Translations under genes and position numbers: made by a program | Notes under the pieces: model-generated | The model's database searches: none | The model's input: only the letters and a program-made list of their open reading frames with translations | Told to the model about the DNA's origin: nothing | Shown here: in pieces, positions 7,545 to 14,734 of the stretch | How the letters are laid out: every line of letters begins with the position of its first letter | Position numbering within the stretch: position 1 is the first letter of the stretch | Source: Bacteroidaceae bacterium | GTDB taxonomy: Bacteria > Bacteroidota > Bacteroidia > Bacteroidales > Bacteroidaceae | Assembly: GCA_017535725.1 (NCBI GenBank) | Contig: JAFXTO010000039.1 | Span: forward strand, 1 to 64,000 | Direction of reading: 5' to 3' | Length of the DNA stretch: 64,000 bases

Positions 7545-9163
7545 GCAGCTGCCGCCTCGGCACAGCGTTCGCCATCGATGGCCGCGCTGACGATGCCTCC
7601 GGCATAGCCGGCGCCTTCGCCACAAGGATAGAGACCTTCCAGCCGTATGTGCTGGAGGGTCTCTCCGTTTCTGATGATGCGCACGGGTGCGGAGGTGCGG
7701 GTTTCCACGGCAATAACGGTTGCTTCGTTGGTGAGGAAGCCGTGGCTCTTGCGGCCAAAGATGCGGAAACCTTCCTGCAGGCGCTGGCTGATGGGCTTCG
7801 GGAGCCAAAAGTGGAGTGGGGAAGAGATGAGGCCGGGGGCGTAGCTGGAAGAAGGCAGGTCGTAGCTGAGGCGTCCATTAACGAAGTCCGCCATGCGTTG
7901 GGCGGGAGCCGTCTGCCTGCGACCGCCCTGCTGCCAAGCCAGTCGCTCGAGGTCTTCCTGGAAAGTGAGCATACAGAGGGCGTCTGTACCATCGGCAGAG
8001 ATGTCTTCTGGTCTCACTTCCACCACCATTCCGGAATTGCTCCATCGTCCGCCTCGGTTACTGGGACTCATGCCATTGACAACGACCTGTTCGGGACCGG
8101 TGGCGGCAGGAACGACGAATCCACCGGGACACATGCAGAATGAATAGACTCCGCGGTCCTGCACCTGTTGCACGAAGGAATATTCGGCAGCGGGCAACCA
8201 GAGGCCGCGGCCGTTCCGATTATGATATTGTATCTGGTCGATGAGCTGCGAGGGATGTTCCAGACGGACGCCGACCGCAATGCCCTTGGCCTCAATCTCG
8301 ATGTTGTGGGAGGCCAGTAGCCGGTAGACGTCGCGGGCGGAATGCCCTGTGGCGAGGATAACCGGGCCGTGGAGAAACCCCGGCCTCACCCCTAACCCCT
8401 CTCCTGAAGGCGAGGGGGAAGGCCTCGCCACCGTTTCCTCTCCTTTAGGAGAGGGAAGAGCTTGGGCAACCTTTATTCCCACCACTCGGTTCCCCTCTAA
8501 AAGGAGGTCGGTCATGCAGGTCTGGAAATGGACTTCGCCGCCGCAGCGGAGTATCGTTTCGCGGATGTTCTCGATGACCCGTGGCAGCCGGTCTGTGCCG
8601 ATATGTGGGTGGGCATCGGCGAGGATGGTGGTCTGGGCTCCGTGTTGGCAGAAAACATTCAGTATTTTCTCCACTGAGCCACGCTTCTTGGAGCGCGTGT
8701 AGAGCTTGCCGTCGGAGTAGGCCCCAGCTCCTCCCTCGCCGAAAGAGTAGTTGCTCTCGGGATCCACCACGTGTTCCCGTGAGATGCGCGCGATGTCCTT
8801 CTTGCGGTCGTGTACGTTTTTGCCGCGTTCCACCACGATGGGTCGCACTCCCAGTTCTATGAGCCTGAGTGCCGCAAACAGTCCGCCGGGCCCTGCGCCA
8901 ACAACGATGACCTGAGGACGTCCTTCTACGCAGGGGTACTCTGTCCGTTGGAACGCCTGCTCCTCCATGGGCTCGTCCACCCAGCAGCGTACGGTGAGGT
9001 TCACCATCACCTGACGCTGGCGTGCGTCGATGCTGCGGCGGATGATTCTCATGCCGCAAATGCTGCGTGCCTGCAGCGCGGTTTCCAGCACTATCGCCTC
9101 CTTCAGTTTGTTGTCCGTTGCTGCCACTTCGGGCGTCACGCGCAGTTGTACATCCCTTACCAT
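7514..9163 (-). CDS. FAD-dependent oxidoreductase (COG2509-like) with a repeat-derived insertion
   Basis: 549 residues. An N-terminal domain of about 85 residues (MVRDVQLRVTPEVAATDNKL) precedes a Rossmann FAD motif, VIVVGAGPGGLFAALRL, and later GPVILATGHSARDVY and a C-terminal EGLYPCGEGAGYAGG FAD contact. This is the arrangement of a widespread family of predicted FAD dehydrogenases whose reaction is not established. Residues about 230-262 (LPSPKGEETVARP and PSPSGEGLGVRPG) are the in-frame translation of two family A repeats at 8390-8470. Removing them would restore a normal short loop before the conserved GPVILATGH segment. It is convergent with the OmpA gene, overlapping it by 31 bases. The enzyme is probably functional, because the insertion keeps frame and lies in a loop. 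Confidence 0.85.
   Translation of the reverse strand: MVRDVQLRVTPEVAATDNKLKEAIVLETALQARSICGMRIIRRSIDARQRQVMVNLTVRCWVDEPMEEQAFQRTEYPCVEGRPQVIVVGAGPGGLFAALRLIELGVRPIVVERGKNVHDRKKDIARISREHVVDPESNYSFGEGGAGAYSDGKLYTRSKKRGSVEKILNVFCQHGAQTTILADAHPHIGTDRLPRVIENIRETILRCGGEVHFQTCMTDLLLEGNRVVGIKVAQALPSPKGEETVARPSPSPSGEGLGVRPGFLHGPVILATGHSARDVYRLLASHNIEIEAKGIAVGVRLEHPSQLIDQIQYHNRNGRGLWLPAAEYSFVQQVQDRGVYSFCMCPGGFVVPAATGPEQVVVNGMSPSNRGGRWSNSGMVVEVRPEDISADGTDALCMLTFQEDLERLAWQQGGRRQTAPAQRMADFVNGRLSYDLPSSSYAPGLISSPLHFWLPKPISQRLQEGFRIFGRKSHGFLTNEATVIAVETRTSAPVRIIRNGETLQHIRLEGLYPCGEGAGYAGGIVSAAIDGERCAEAAAAYSCSVFSGA
8375..8478. repeat. two family A palindromes inside the oxidoreductase gene
   Basis: CCCCTCTCCTGAAGGCGAGG (8396-8415) and CCTCTCCTTTAGGAGAGG (8437-8454) match the intergenic repeats at the start of the window in form. 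They are in frame in the coding gene and encode PSP.GEGLGVRP-like peptides on the minus strand. Confidence 0.85.
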
Positions 9164-9171
9164 TGTTGCTT

Positions 9172-9268
9172 CATTCCTTCATTTTTCATTCTTTCATTTC
9201 TCTCGTCCCTCTGTGTTCATGAAGTGAATTTCATTTTTCATTTTTCATTCCTTCATTTTTCATTCTTA
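9172..9268. repeat. CATTTTTCATTC-type short repeats
   Basis: The gap between the oxidoreductase and cyclophilin genes is filled with TTCATTTTTCATTCTTTCAT-like units (on the minus strand, ATGAAAAATGAAGGA). The same unit appears in frame within the cyclophilin gene and around its start codon. Confidence 0.8.
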
Positions 9269-9273
9269 AGATA

Positions 9274-10188
9274 TTATCTGATAACAATCCGCTTGATGCC
9301 TACGGCGCGTCGTGGCCGCTCGTGGGAATCGGTGGGAGTCCGTCCGATGCGTGCAGCTATGGGCATCCCTTCCACGACCTCCCCGAATACCGTGTATTCT
9401 CCATCGAGATGCGGCGTCCCTCCAATTTTCGTGTAGGCCTGTTTCTGGGCTTCGTTAAAGGGACGTGGCGGGTTTGCAGCCATCGTCTCCTCGGCCTCCA
9501 ACAAGAGTTGGTTCAGCCGTTCCTGGTGAGCGGCATAATCGGTGGCTTTCAGTTGGCTGAGCTCTGCTGCGTGTTGACGCTGCAGTTGCTCGAAGAGCGC
9601 TGTGGCACGCGCTTCGTAGAGCGTGGCCTGCAACTCGGCGAGTTCGCCGGAAGTATATTTCTTGCCAGTGACGATATACCACTGCAGGGGGCTGGACTCC
9701 TTCTGTGCGTTAATGCTGTCCGGCTCGCGTGCGGCGGCCAGGGCTCCTTGCTTGTGGAAATGGCGCGGATAGACGATTTCAGCCGGCACGCCAGCCTGCT
9801 TTTCGGTCCCTTCTGTCTCCCTTTTACCTGTCGTCTCCTCTGTCCCAATTTCATTTCTCATCCCTTCATTTTTCACTCCTTCATTTTTCATTTTCAATGT
9901 GGTGTCTCCGGCCTGAATAACCATTTCAGACACAATCCTGTTGAAGAGGATTCCGTCGTAGGCACCGGCCTGGACATTGTGGATGAAGTTGTCGCGGTGC
10001 AGGGGTGTGTCGTCATAAAGGCGCACGACAATATCGCCCTCGGTCGTTTCGATGAGAACCTCAGTTTGTCCGATGGCATCGCGCTTGTCGGAGCCACAGG
10101 CACAAAGTAGGAAGATGGCGACCAATGAAGCAGGAAATAGTCTCCTAATACGGAGTTTTCCTTCACTTTTCACTCTTTCACTTTTCAT
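9274..10188 (-). CDS. cyclophilin-type peptidyl-prolyl cis-trans isomerase lipoprotein
   Basis: 304 residues. The signal region LFPASLVAIFLLCACGSDKR has a lipobox CAC, so the protein is a probable periplasm-facing lipoprotein. Cyclophilin elements follow: EVLIETTEGDIVVRLYDDTP, HRDNFIHNVQAGAYDGILFNRIV and, far downstream, GGTPHLDGEYTVFGEVVEGM. The core is split by an insertion of about 150 residues. Its first part (KMKNEGVKNEGMRNEIG) is translated from the same ATGAAAAATGAAGG units that fill the flanking intergenic DNA. The rest (about 170-260) is helical and charged. The first dozen residues (MKSERVKSEGKL) also come from repeat units; no later Met precedes the signal peptide, so the start at 10188 stands. 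Cyclophilins catalyse proline isomerisation and assist folding of exported proteins. Confidence 0.85.
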   Translation of the reverse strand: MKSERVKSEGKLRIRRLFPASLVAIFLLCACGSDKRDAIGQTEVLIETTEGDIVVRLYDDTPLHRDNFIHNVQAGAYDGILFNRIVSEMVIQAGDTTLKMKNEGVKNEGMRNEIGTEETTGKRETEGTEKQAGVPAEIVYPRHFHKQGALAAAREPDSINAQKESSPLQWYIVTGKKYTSGELAELQATLYEARATALFEQLQRQHAAELSQLKATDYAAHQERLNQLLLEAEETMAANPPRPFNEAQKQAYTKIGGTPHLDGEYTVFGEVVEGMPIAARIGRTPTDSHERPRRAVGIKRIVIR

Positions 10189-10280
10189 TTTTTATTCTTT
10201 CATTTTTCAAATTGCCGCCATTCGGCGTCAACACAGAGTTCACAGAGAAGACAGAGGCCACAGAGCAATCTTTAACGTTT

Positions 10281-10440
10281 CCGCTCGGCGCCTTGCGACG
10301 CTTTACGCTTGAAGCGCTCGTCAACTCATCAACTCGTCAACTTGTCAACTCGTCAACTCGTCAACTCATCAACTCGTCAACTCGTCAACTCATCAACTCG
10401 TCAGCTCATCAACTCATCAACTTGTCAACTTGTCAACCTT
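10281..10440. repeat. inverted copy of dispersed element plus (GTCAACTCR)n array
   Basis: 10281-10317 is a reverse-orientation copy of the element at 12271-12308; 10281-10303 is a perfect 23-bp inverted repeat of 12285-12307. It is followed by about 13 units of GTCAACTCA/GTCAACTTG up to 10437. Together with 12232-12430 this places inverted repeat blocks on both sides of folP-cdaA. No real gene lies in the stretch. Confidence 0.85.
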
Positions 10441-10506
10441 TTGCGGCGCAAAGATAGACAAAAAAGCTGAAAGATAATGCCCTTGGGTGCCAAAAATGCG
10501 ATGAAA

Positions 10507-10539
10507 TTTGGCGGATGCGGTTTTTTTGGTTAACTTTGC
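10507..10539 (+). promoter_or_regulatory. promoter of folP-cdaA
   Basis: TTTG at 10507-10510, exactly 20 bases, then TAACTTTGC at 10531-10539: a full match to the Bacteroidota consensus. Transcription would begin about 10545, so the start at 10557 is used and the earlier in-frame ATG at 10515 is excluded. Confidence 0.85.
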
Positions 10540-10556
10540 GCCGCAAAAGGTTGAAA

Positions 10557-11432
10557 ATGGAAGTATCGATAAATATACGCGGTCGGCTGCAGGACTTCGG
10601 TTCGCCTTGTGTGATGGGCATTTTGAATGTCACTCCCGATTCCTTCTATTCTGGCAGTCGTGCAGAAACCGCCGAGGCCGTGGTTCAGCGTGCGCGTCGG
10701 CTTCTGGCCGAGGGAGCCGACATGCTTGATTTGGGCGCTTGCAGCACCCGTCCCAATTCCTCCCCTGTCAGCGAAGAGGAGGAGTGGCAGCGGCTCGCTC
10801 CTGCGCTGGAGGCGCTGCGGCGTGCGCTGCCGGACGCCGCGCTGAGTGTGGACACTTTTCGGGCCTCCATCGCGCGACGCAGCGTGCAGGACTTCAGAGT
10901 AGATATCATCAACGACATTTCTGGTGGTGAACTCGATTCCTCGATGTTCGAGACGGTGGCAGAGCTGGGCGTTCCCTATATTTTGATGCACGGCGGTTCG
11001 CCAGCTTCTGTCTTGCCCGACGAGCGTGCGATGGCGGCAACGATAGGTGAGGGCAGCGGCCGATGGGAAGATCTGATGATAGGAGAGGTTGCTCGCTACT
11101 TATCGGCACGCGCACAGCTCCTGCACTCACTTGGTGTGGCTGATGTCATTCTTGACCCTGGCTTTGGATTCGGAAAGACGATGGCCCAAAACTATGCCCT
11201 GCTGCGACGCCTCCCCGACCTGATGACAGCCTTCCCTGGTTATGCCCTGCTGGTGGGCCTCTCTCGCAAGAGGATGGTCCATAGCCTGCTGAACATCACC
11301 CCCGAAGAAGCCCTCAATGGTACTACCGTCCTCAATACCCTTGCCCTGCAGGGCGGCGCCCAGCTGCTGCGGGTACACGATGTTCGAGAGGCGGTGGAGG
11401 CCATTAGAATCTATATGGCATACAAGTCTTGA
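10557..11432 (+). CDS. folP: dihydropteroate synthase
   Basis: 291 residues. The enzyme condenses 6-hydroxymethyl-dihydropterin diphosphate with p-aminobenzoate to form dihydropteroate in folate synthesis and is the sulfonamide target. The TIM-barrel motifs are all present in order: MGILNVTPDSFYSG (about 20-33), DLGACSTRP (pABA loop), SVDTFRASIARR, IINDISGG, ILMHGGSPA, ILDPGFGFGKTMAQNY and VGLSRKRM, with a final RVHDV. The leader is very short (about 12 bases) given the promoter at 10507-10539. It is followed 29 bases later by cdaA on the same strand, an arrangement common in Bacteroidota. Confidence 0.96.
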   Translation: MEVSINIRGRLQDFGSPCVMGILNVTPDSFYSGSRAETAEAVVQRARRLLAEGADMLDLGACSTRPNSSPVSEEEEWQRLAPALEALRRALPDAALSVDTFRASIARRSVQDFRVDIINDISGGELDSSMFETVAELGVPYILMHGGSPASVLPDERAMAATIGEGSGRWEDLMIGEVARYLSARAQLLHSLGVADVILDPGFGFGKTMAQNYALLRRLPDLMTAFPGYALLVGLSRKRMVHSLLNITPEEALNGTTVLNTLALQGGAQLLRVHDVREAVEAIRIYMAYKS

Positions 11433-11461
11433 TTAAATAAATTCATCATTCGTCATTCATC

Positions 11462-12229
11462 ATGTTTTTCTCTTTTGGCATCAAGGACTTGATAGACATT
11501 CTGCTGGTAGCCGTTCTTCTGTACTCCGCCTACCGGCTGATGAAGGAATCCCGCTCGCTGAACCTCTTCTTCGGTGTGCTGCTGTTCATTATCTTCTGGC
11601 TGTTTGTGTCCCAGATTGTGGAGATGCGACTGCTGGGCACGTTGCTGGACCGCATCGTTAGCGTGGGCGCCATAGCGCTGCTTATCCTCTTTCAGGATGA
11701 AATCCGCAAGTTCTTTTATTCTATAGGAACGCACGAGCGCGTGCGTTCTGTCGCCCGTTTCTTTAGCGGCGAGCAGAAGCAAACCCACACGCGAGAGGAT
11801 ATCATGCCCATCGTGATGGCGTGCCTCTCGATGAGCAAGCAGAAAGTGGGTGCCCTTATCGTCATGCAGCGCTCTCTGCCGCTTACGGACTTCGTGCGTT
11901 CGGGCGAATACATCGATGCACGCATTAGCCAGCGCCTTATCGAGAACATCTTCTTCAAGAATTCCCCCTTGCACGACGGTGGCATGATTATTTCTCACAA
12001 GCGAATCACGGCAGCTGGCTGTATCCTCCCCGTGTCCCACGACCTCAGCCTTCCGAAGGAATTGGGCCTGCGTCACCGTGCAGCTATGGGTATCAGTCAG
12101 GAGACGGACGCGCTGGCAATCGTCGTCAGCGAGGAAACGGGAAACATCAGCATCGCATTCCGCGGCTCTTTCCAATTGCGCGTCACGGCCGAGGACCTGG
12201 AGCGCATCCTCACAGAAGATTCCTTCTGA
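11462..12229 (+). CDS. cdaA: membrane diadenylate cyclase CdaA (c-di-AMP synthase)
   Basis: 255 residues. Three N-terminal transmembrane helices (about 9-26, 35-55, 62-80) precede a DisA_N/DAC domain. The catalytic motifs are DGGMII (in SPLHDGGMIIS) and RHRAAMGIS. It makes c-di-AMP from two ATP; the messenger commonly controls osmolyte balance and wall stress. The gene is downstream of folP in one unit. No cdaR-like regulator follows; instead the gene ends three bases before a repeat array. Confidence 0.95.
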   Translation: MFFSFGIKDLIDILLVAVLLYSAYRLMKESRSLNLFFGVLLFIIFWLFVSQIVEMRLLGTLLDRIVSVGAIALLILFQDEIRKFFYSIGTHERVRSVARFFSGEQKQTHTREDIMPIVMACLSMSKQKVGALIVMQRSLPLTDFVRSGEYIDARISQRLIENIFFKNSPLHDGGMIISHKRITAAGCILPVSHDLSLPKELGLRHRAAMGISQETDALAIVVSEETGNISIAFRGSFQLRVTAEDLERILTEDSF

Positions 12230-12231
12230 GG

Positions 12232-12430
12232 TTGACAAGTTGACGAGTTGACGAGTTGACAAGTTGACGAGTTCTTGAAGTGTCAAGCGTCGCAAGGCGC
12301 CGAGCGGACAAGTTGATGAGTTGACAAGTTGACGAGTTGATGAGTTGATGAGTTGATGAGTTGACAAGTTAACAAGTTAACATGTTAACGAGTTCTTGAA
12401 GTGTAAAGCGCCGCAAGGCGCCGAGCGGAA
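12232..12430. repeat. (GAGTTGACA)n array with two dispersed-element copies
   Basis: Alternating GAGTTGAC/AAGTTGAC units and two copies of the GTTCTTGAAGTGT...GCCGAGCGG element (12271-12308, 12392-12429). It is the inverted counterpart of 10281-10440. No coding potential. Confidence 0.85.
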
Positions 12431-12455
12431 AGGTTTTCAAGTTTTCTTAGTACTG

Positions 12456-12500
12456 AACAGGTGTACATGATTTTCATTTGTCAAATCATGCACACCTGTT
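12456..12500. promoter_or_regulatory. long inverted repeat at the head of the ten-gene cluster
   Basis: Arms 12456-12473 (AACAGGTGTACATGATTT) and 12483-12500 (AAATCATGCACACCTGTT) are complementary at 17 of 18 positions around a 9-nt loop. There is no U run after it, so it is not a standard terminator. It covers the 5' end of the sigma-like gene and contains its only upstream start candidate, the TTG at 12478. It may be an operator or an RNA hairpin that controls initiation. Confidence 0.7.
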
Positions 12501-13146
12501 TAAGTCCGTTTTTCCCGTCTTCCTACGAAAAAATTTCCTGGGTTCCTTCTCTCGTCCGTTGGTAGAATATATAGCCTCTGCTATTCTGAACTACGAGGCC
12601 GTGGTTATGGATGGGGTCGTGTGCTACTATCCCCAACTGATGAGCGAATATTATGAGTTCATTGCTGCGCGATTGGACGGCCCTCAGCCTGAATGGAGAA
12701 AGGTCGGTTTGTACTCGGCGCAGAACAACGCCCGCCTGTATTCCTATATTAATACGATCTCCGTGCGCCATTTTATGAAGGTGAAAGCTCGGGATGACAA
12801 GAAGAAAAATGTGGTCAGGCTGACAGAAAAAGGAGACTTGGAGACTCTGAGGAAGTACAATGGCTTTGATTCCAGTAGTCTACTCTATCAGGAATCTGAT
12901 GAAATGAGGTGGGCCTGGAGTCAGTTGCCAGAGCGCGATAGGATGGTGTTGACTTACACCATTGTCGAAGAACGGGACACGGATGAGGTTTTTGAGCTGC
13001 TTAAGCCCCACGTGGAATGGAAGACAGACCCAGAACTCCTGAGTCCCAAAAAGCGACAAGATGCGGTCGCCTTGCTCAAGGGTCGTGCGAAGAAACATTT
13101 GAGACTCCTGATTCTCAGTTATCGAAACAAACAAAGAATGATATGA
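12478..13146 (+). CDS. divergent ECF-type sigma-like factor
   Basis: Up to 222 residues if TTG 12478 is used. That start lies inside the inverted repeat at 12456-12500, and the first ATG (12607) would remove part of the first helix, so the true start is uncertain. The order of segments suits a small sigma-70: helical region 2-like sequence (about 27-105, LVEYIASAILNYEAV, NNARLYSYINTISVRHFMKVKARD), a linker, then SQLPERDRMVLTY and, near the end, KRQDAVALLKGRAKKHLR, which is like the close of region 4. The helix-turn-helix centre is atypical (VEERDTDEVFELL). It overlaps the next gene as ATGA, the usual layout of a sigma/anti-sigma pair. Likely role: autoregulation of the genes at 13143-22783. 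Family membership is moderately sure. Confidence 0.65.
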   Translation: MSNHAHLFKSVFPVFLRKNFLGSFSRPLVEYIASAILNYEAVVMDGVVCYYPQLMSEYYEFIAARLDGPQPEWRKVGLYSAQNNARLYSYINTISVRHFMKVKARDDKKKNVVRLTEKGDLETLRKYNGFDSSSLLYQESDEMRWAWSQLPERDRMVLTYTIVEERDTDEVFELLKPHVEWKTDPELLSPKKRQDAVALLKGRAKKHLRLLILSYRNKQRMI

Positions 13147-13433
13147 AACAGATTGTTAGAGACCAAGAACTAATGGCATATCTCGAAGGTACCCTGTCGG
13201 GGAGCGAGATTAGTGAGCTACGAACCAGGCTGGCAGACCAAGGTGAGGCAGACTTGCTGTATCATCTGGATCTGGCGCAGGAACGCCAAATTGAAGAGGA
13301 GGCAAATGCCCTGTTCGGTTCAGATACGTTCCATATAGAACAAGAAGAGGTGCTTTTCCAGCCGCCATACGCTGTCGCCGCAAAATTTTCTCCAAATATT
13401 TTGGATGATGGTGACAGAAACGACAAACAATGA
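13143..13433 (+). CDS. small anti-sigma-like protein
   Basis: 96 residues, starting ATG 13143 in an ATGA overlap with the sigma-like gene. The head, DQELMAYLEGTLSGSEISEL, resembles the helical head of anti-sigma factors (LLAYLDGELS pattern), but the zinc-binding His/Cys residues and a membrane helix are absent, so it would be a soluble binder. The second half is acidic. The assignment rests on this pattern and on position. 57 bases separate it from the next gene. Confidence 0.6.
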   Translation: MKQIVRDQELMAYLEGTLSGSEISELRTRLADQGEADLLYHLDLAQERQIEEEANALFGSDTFHIEQEEVLFQPPYAVAAKFSPNILDDGDRNDKQ

Positions 13434-13490
13434 ACCTCAAAGGGTATGACAAACAAAAATGTTTAACCCCTAAAAACAACTTTAAGAATT

Positions 13491-14651
13491 ATGAAAACAA
13501 CATTTAGCATCAGTGACTTTGAGAGCCTTCAGACTCTTGTAGCCCAATTGAAGAACAATCGTCCGGAAGATGTCTCGGAGAACAGTTATCTCCAGCAGGC
13601 TCTGATGGAGCAACTCGAAAACCTCTCCCAGACAGAGGCTGAGCACATCGTCAATGAAATCACAGCTGGTATCGCAGATTTCACTTTGCAGTACAACAAC
13701 CAGGTCGCCGACGGCAAGGACTCCGTTGAAGAAATCATTCGTCAGGCTATCGTGAACAACGATATGGACGAGGCTAACGCCATGCGCTATCTGGCCAGTA
13801 TCATCATCGTGATGCGTATGCAGAAGAATGGAGCCGTTCCCCTCACAGATGAAGAAATCCAGGCTCAGCTGGACGAAGTCCTGAGGGACCGTGAAGTCAA
13901 CGCTGATTCCGTTGAAGCCCTGATTCAGGAAGCCGTGGCCGAAATCAAGCAGAACGCCTTGCTCGCCGTGGACGATAGGCTTGCTAACCAAATCGCCTCC
14001 ACCAAGTTGGATGCCCAGGCCGTAAGCACCATCAAGGAGATGACCGATGCTCCGCTGTACGTGGCCGTTGCCGCCTACATCGCAGGTGCCAAGGGCGAGC
14101 TCGAAATGCCTGAGAGTTATGACAACCCGCGCTTGTTGGGTGTCGGCGTCGCCAGCGGACTGAAGACCATGGAGCTGACGGGCGATCTGGCAGGAGGCAT
14201 CATCGATGAGAACGTGTGGATGCAGTATATCAAGATTGTCACTGGAGTGACACTGGCACTGGCCGTTGGCTACTTGGCTCTGAATGTTATGGCAGCAATC
14301 AGCGTAGGCCTGTTCATAGCAGGTGTCCTGATTTTGGGTGAAGGCACAGTGGCTGTCATCTGCTCCTCTATCCTGGCTTTGGGCTTCTTAGTCTGGACAG
14401 CTTCCCACTTGGTGGCTGATGTGACCCAACTCATCCCCGTCTACAACGAGTGGTTTGACAAGGCCGTGAACTGGATTGCCACCTTCATCCCCCAAGCAAG
14501 CCAACGTCTGAAGTCCGCCTATCAGGTTGTACGCGAGAAGCTGTTGGCCTTGGGACACCGCGTGAAGGAGAAGTTCACAACGACCACGGAGACCACAGAA
14601 GAAGTAGCAGTGGAGGGATTGCAGCCCGCAGTCGTGACTACTTCCAACTAA
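13491..14651 (+). CDS. membrane protein of the cluster, paralogue 1 (LQPA tail)
   Basis: 386 residues. The first 225 are helical and soluble, starting MKTTFSISDFESLQTL and with SYLQQALMEQLENLSQTEAEHIVNEI. Two or three transmembrane helices follow (about 243-312), then an amphipathic stretch and a Thr/Glu-rich tail with LQPA near the end. The next gene encodes a paralogue with the same plan (FQLSPSSLQNLL, SAYLQATLMDRFPEITASEAEQIV) and also ends in LQPA. No signal peptide is present, so the long head is probably cytoplasmic. I recognise no family. The pair could form a hetero-oligomer in the inner membrane, and the shared tail may be a docking motif; both are inference. Confidence 0.75.
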   Translation: MKTTFSISDFESLQTLVAQLKNNRPEDVSENSYLQQALMEQLENLSQTEAEHIVNEITAGIADFTLQYNNQVADGKDSVEEIIRQAIVNNDMDEANAMRYLASIIIVMRMQKNGAVPLTDEEIQAQLDEVLRDREVNADSVEALIQEAVAEIKQNALLAVDDRLANQIASTKLDAQAVSTIKEMTDAPLYVAVAAYIAGAKGELEMPESYDNPRLLGVGVASGLKTMELTGDLAGGIIDENVWMQYIKIVTGVTLALAVGYLALNVMAAISVGLFIAGVLILGEGTVAVICSSILALGFLVWTASHLVADVTQLIPVYNEWFDKAVNWIATFIPQASQRLKSAYQVVREKLLALGHRVKEKFTTTTETTEEVAVEGLQPAVVTTSN

Positions 14652-14659
14652 CCTTCCAT

Positions 14660-14692
14660 CCTGCGCCCGAAACGGCTCGTTGCGGGCGCAGG
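14660..14692. other. intra-operon hairpin between the two paralogues
   Basis: A perfect 10-bp stem, CCTGCGCCCG (14660-14669) with CGGGCGCAGG (14683-14692), and a 13-nt loop. There is no U run. It could act as an mRNA stabiliser or attenuator that sets a different level for the genes after 14651. Confidence 0.65.
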
Positions 14693-14734
14693 AAAGTAAA
14701 CATTTGTTTCACCTTAAGAAATTATAATAAAACG

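Noticed and set aside
10212..10457. A plus-strand frame with SSTRQLVN repeats
   Set aside because: Translation of the GTCAACTC array; no gene features.
12456..12500. Intrinsic terminator for cdaA
   Set aside because: The stem is long but no T run follows, and it overlaps the next gene's start, so a regulatory role fits better.
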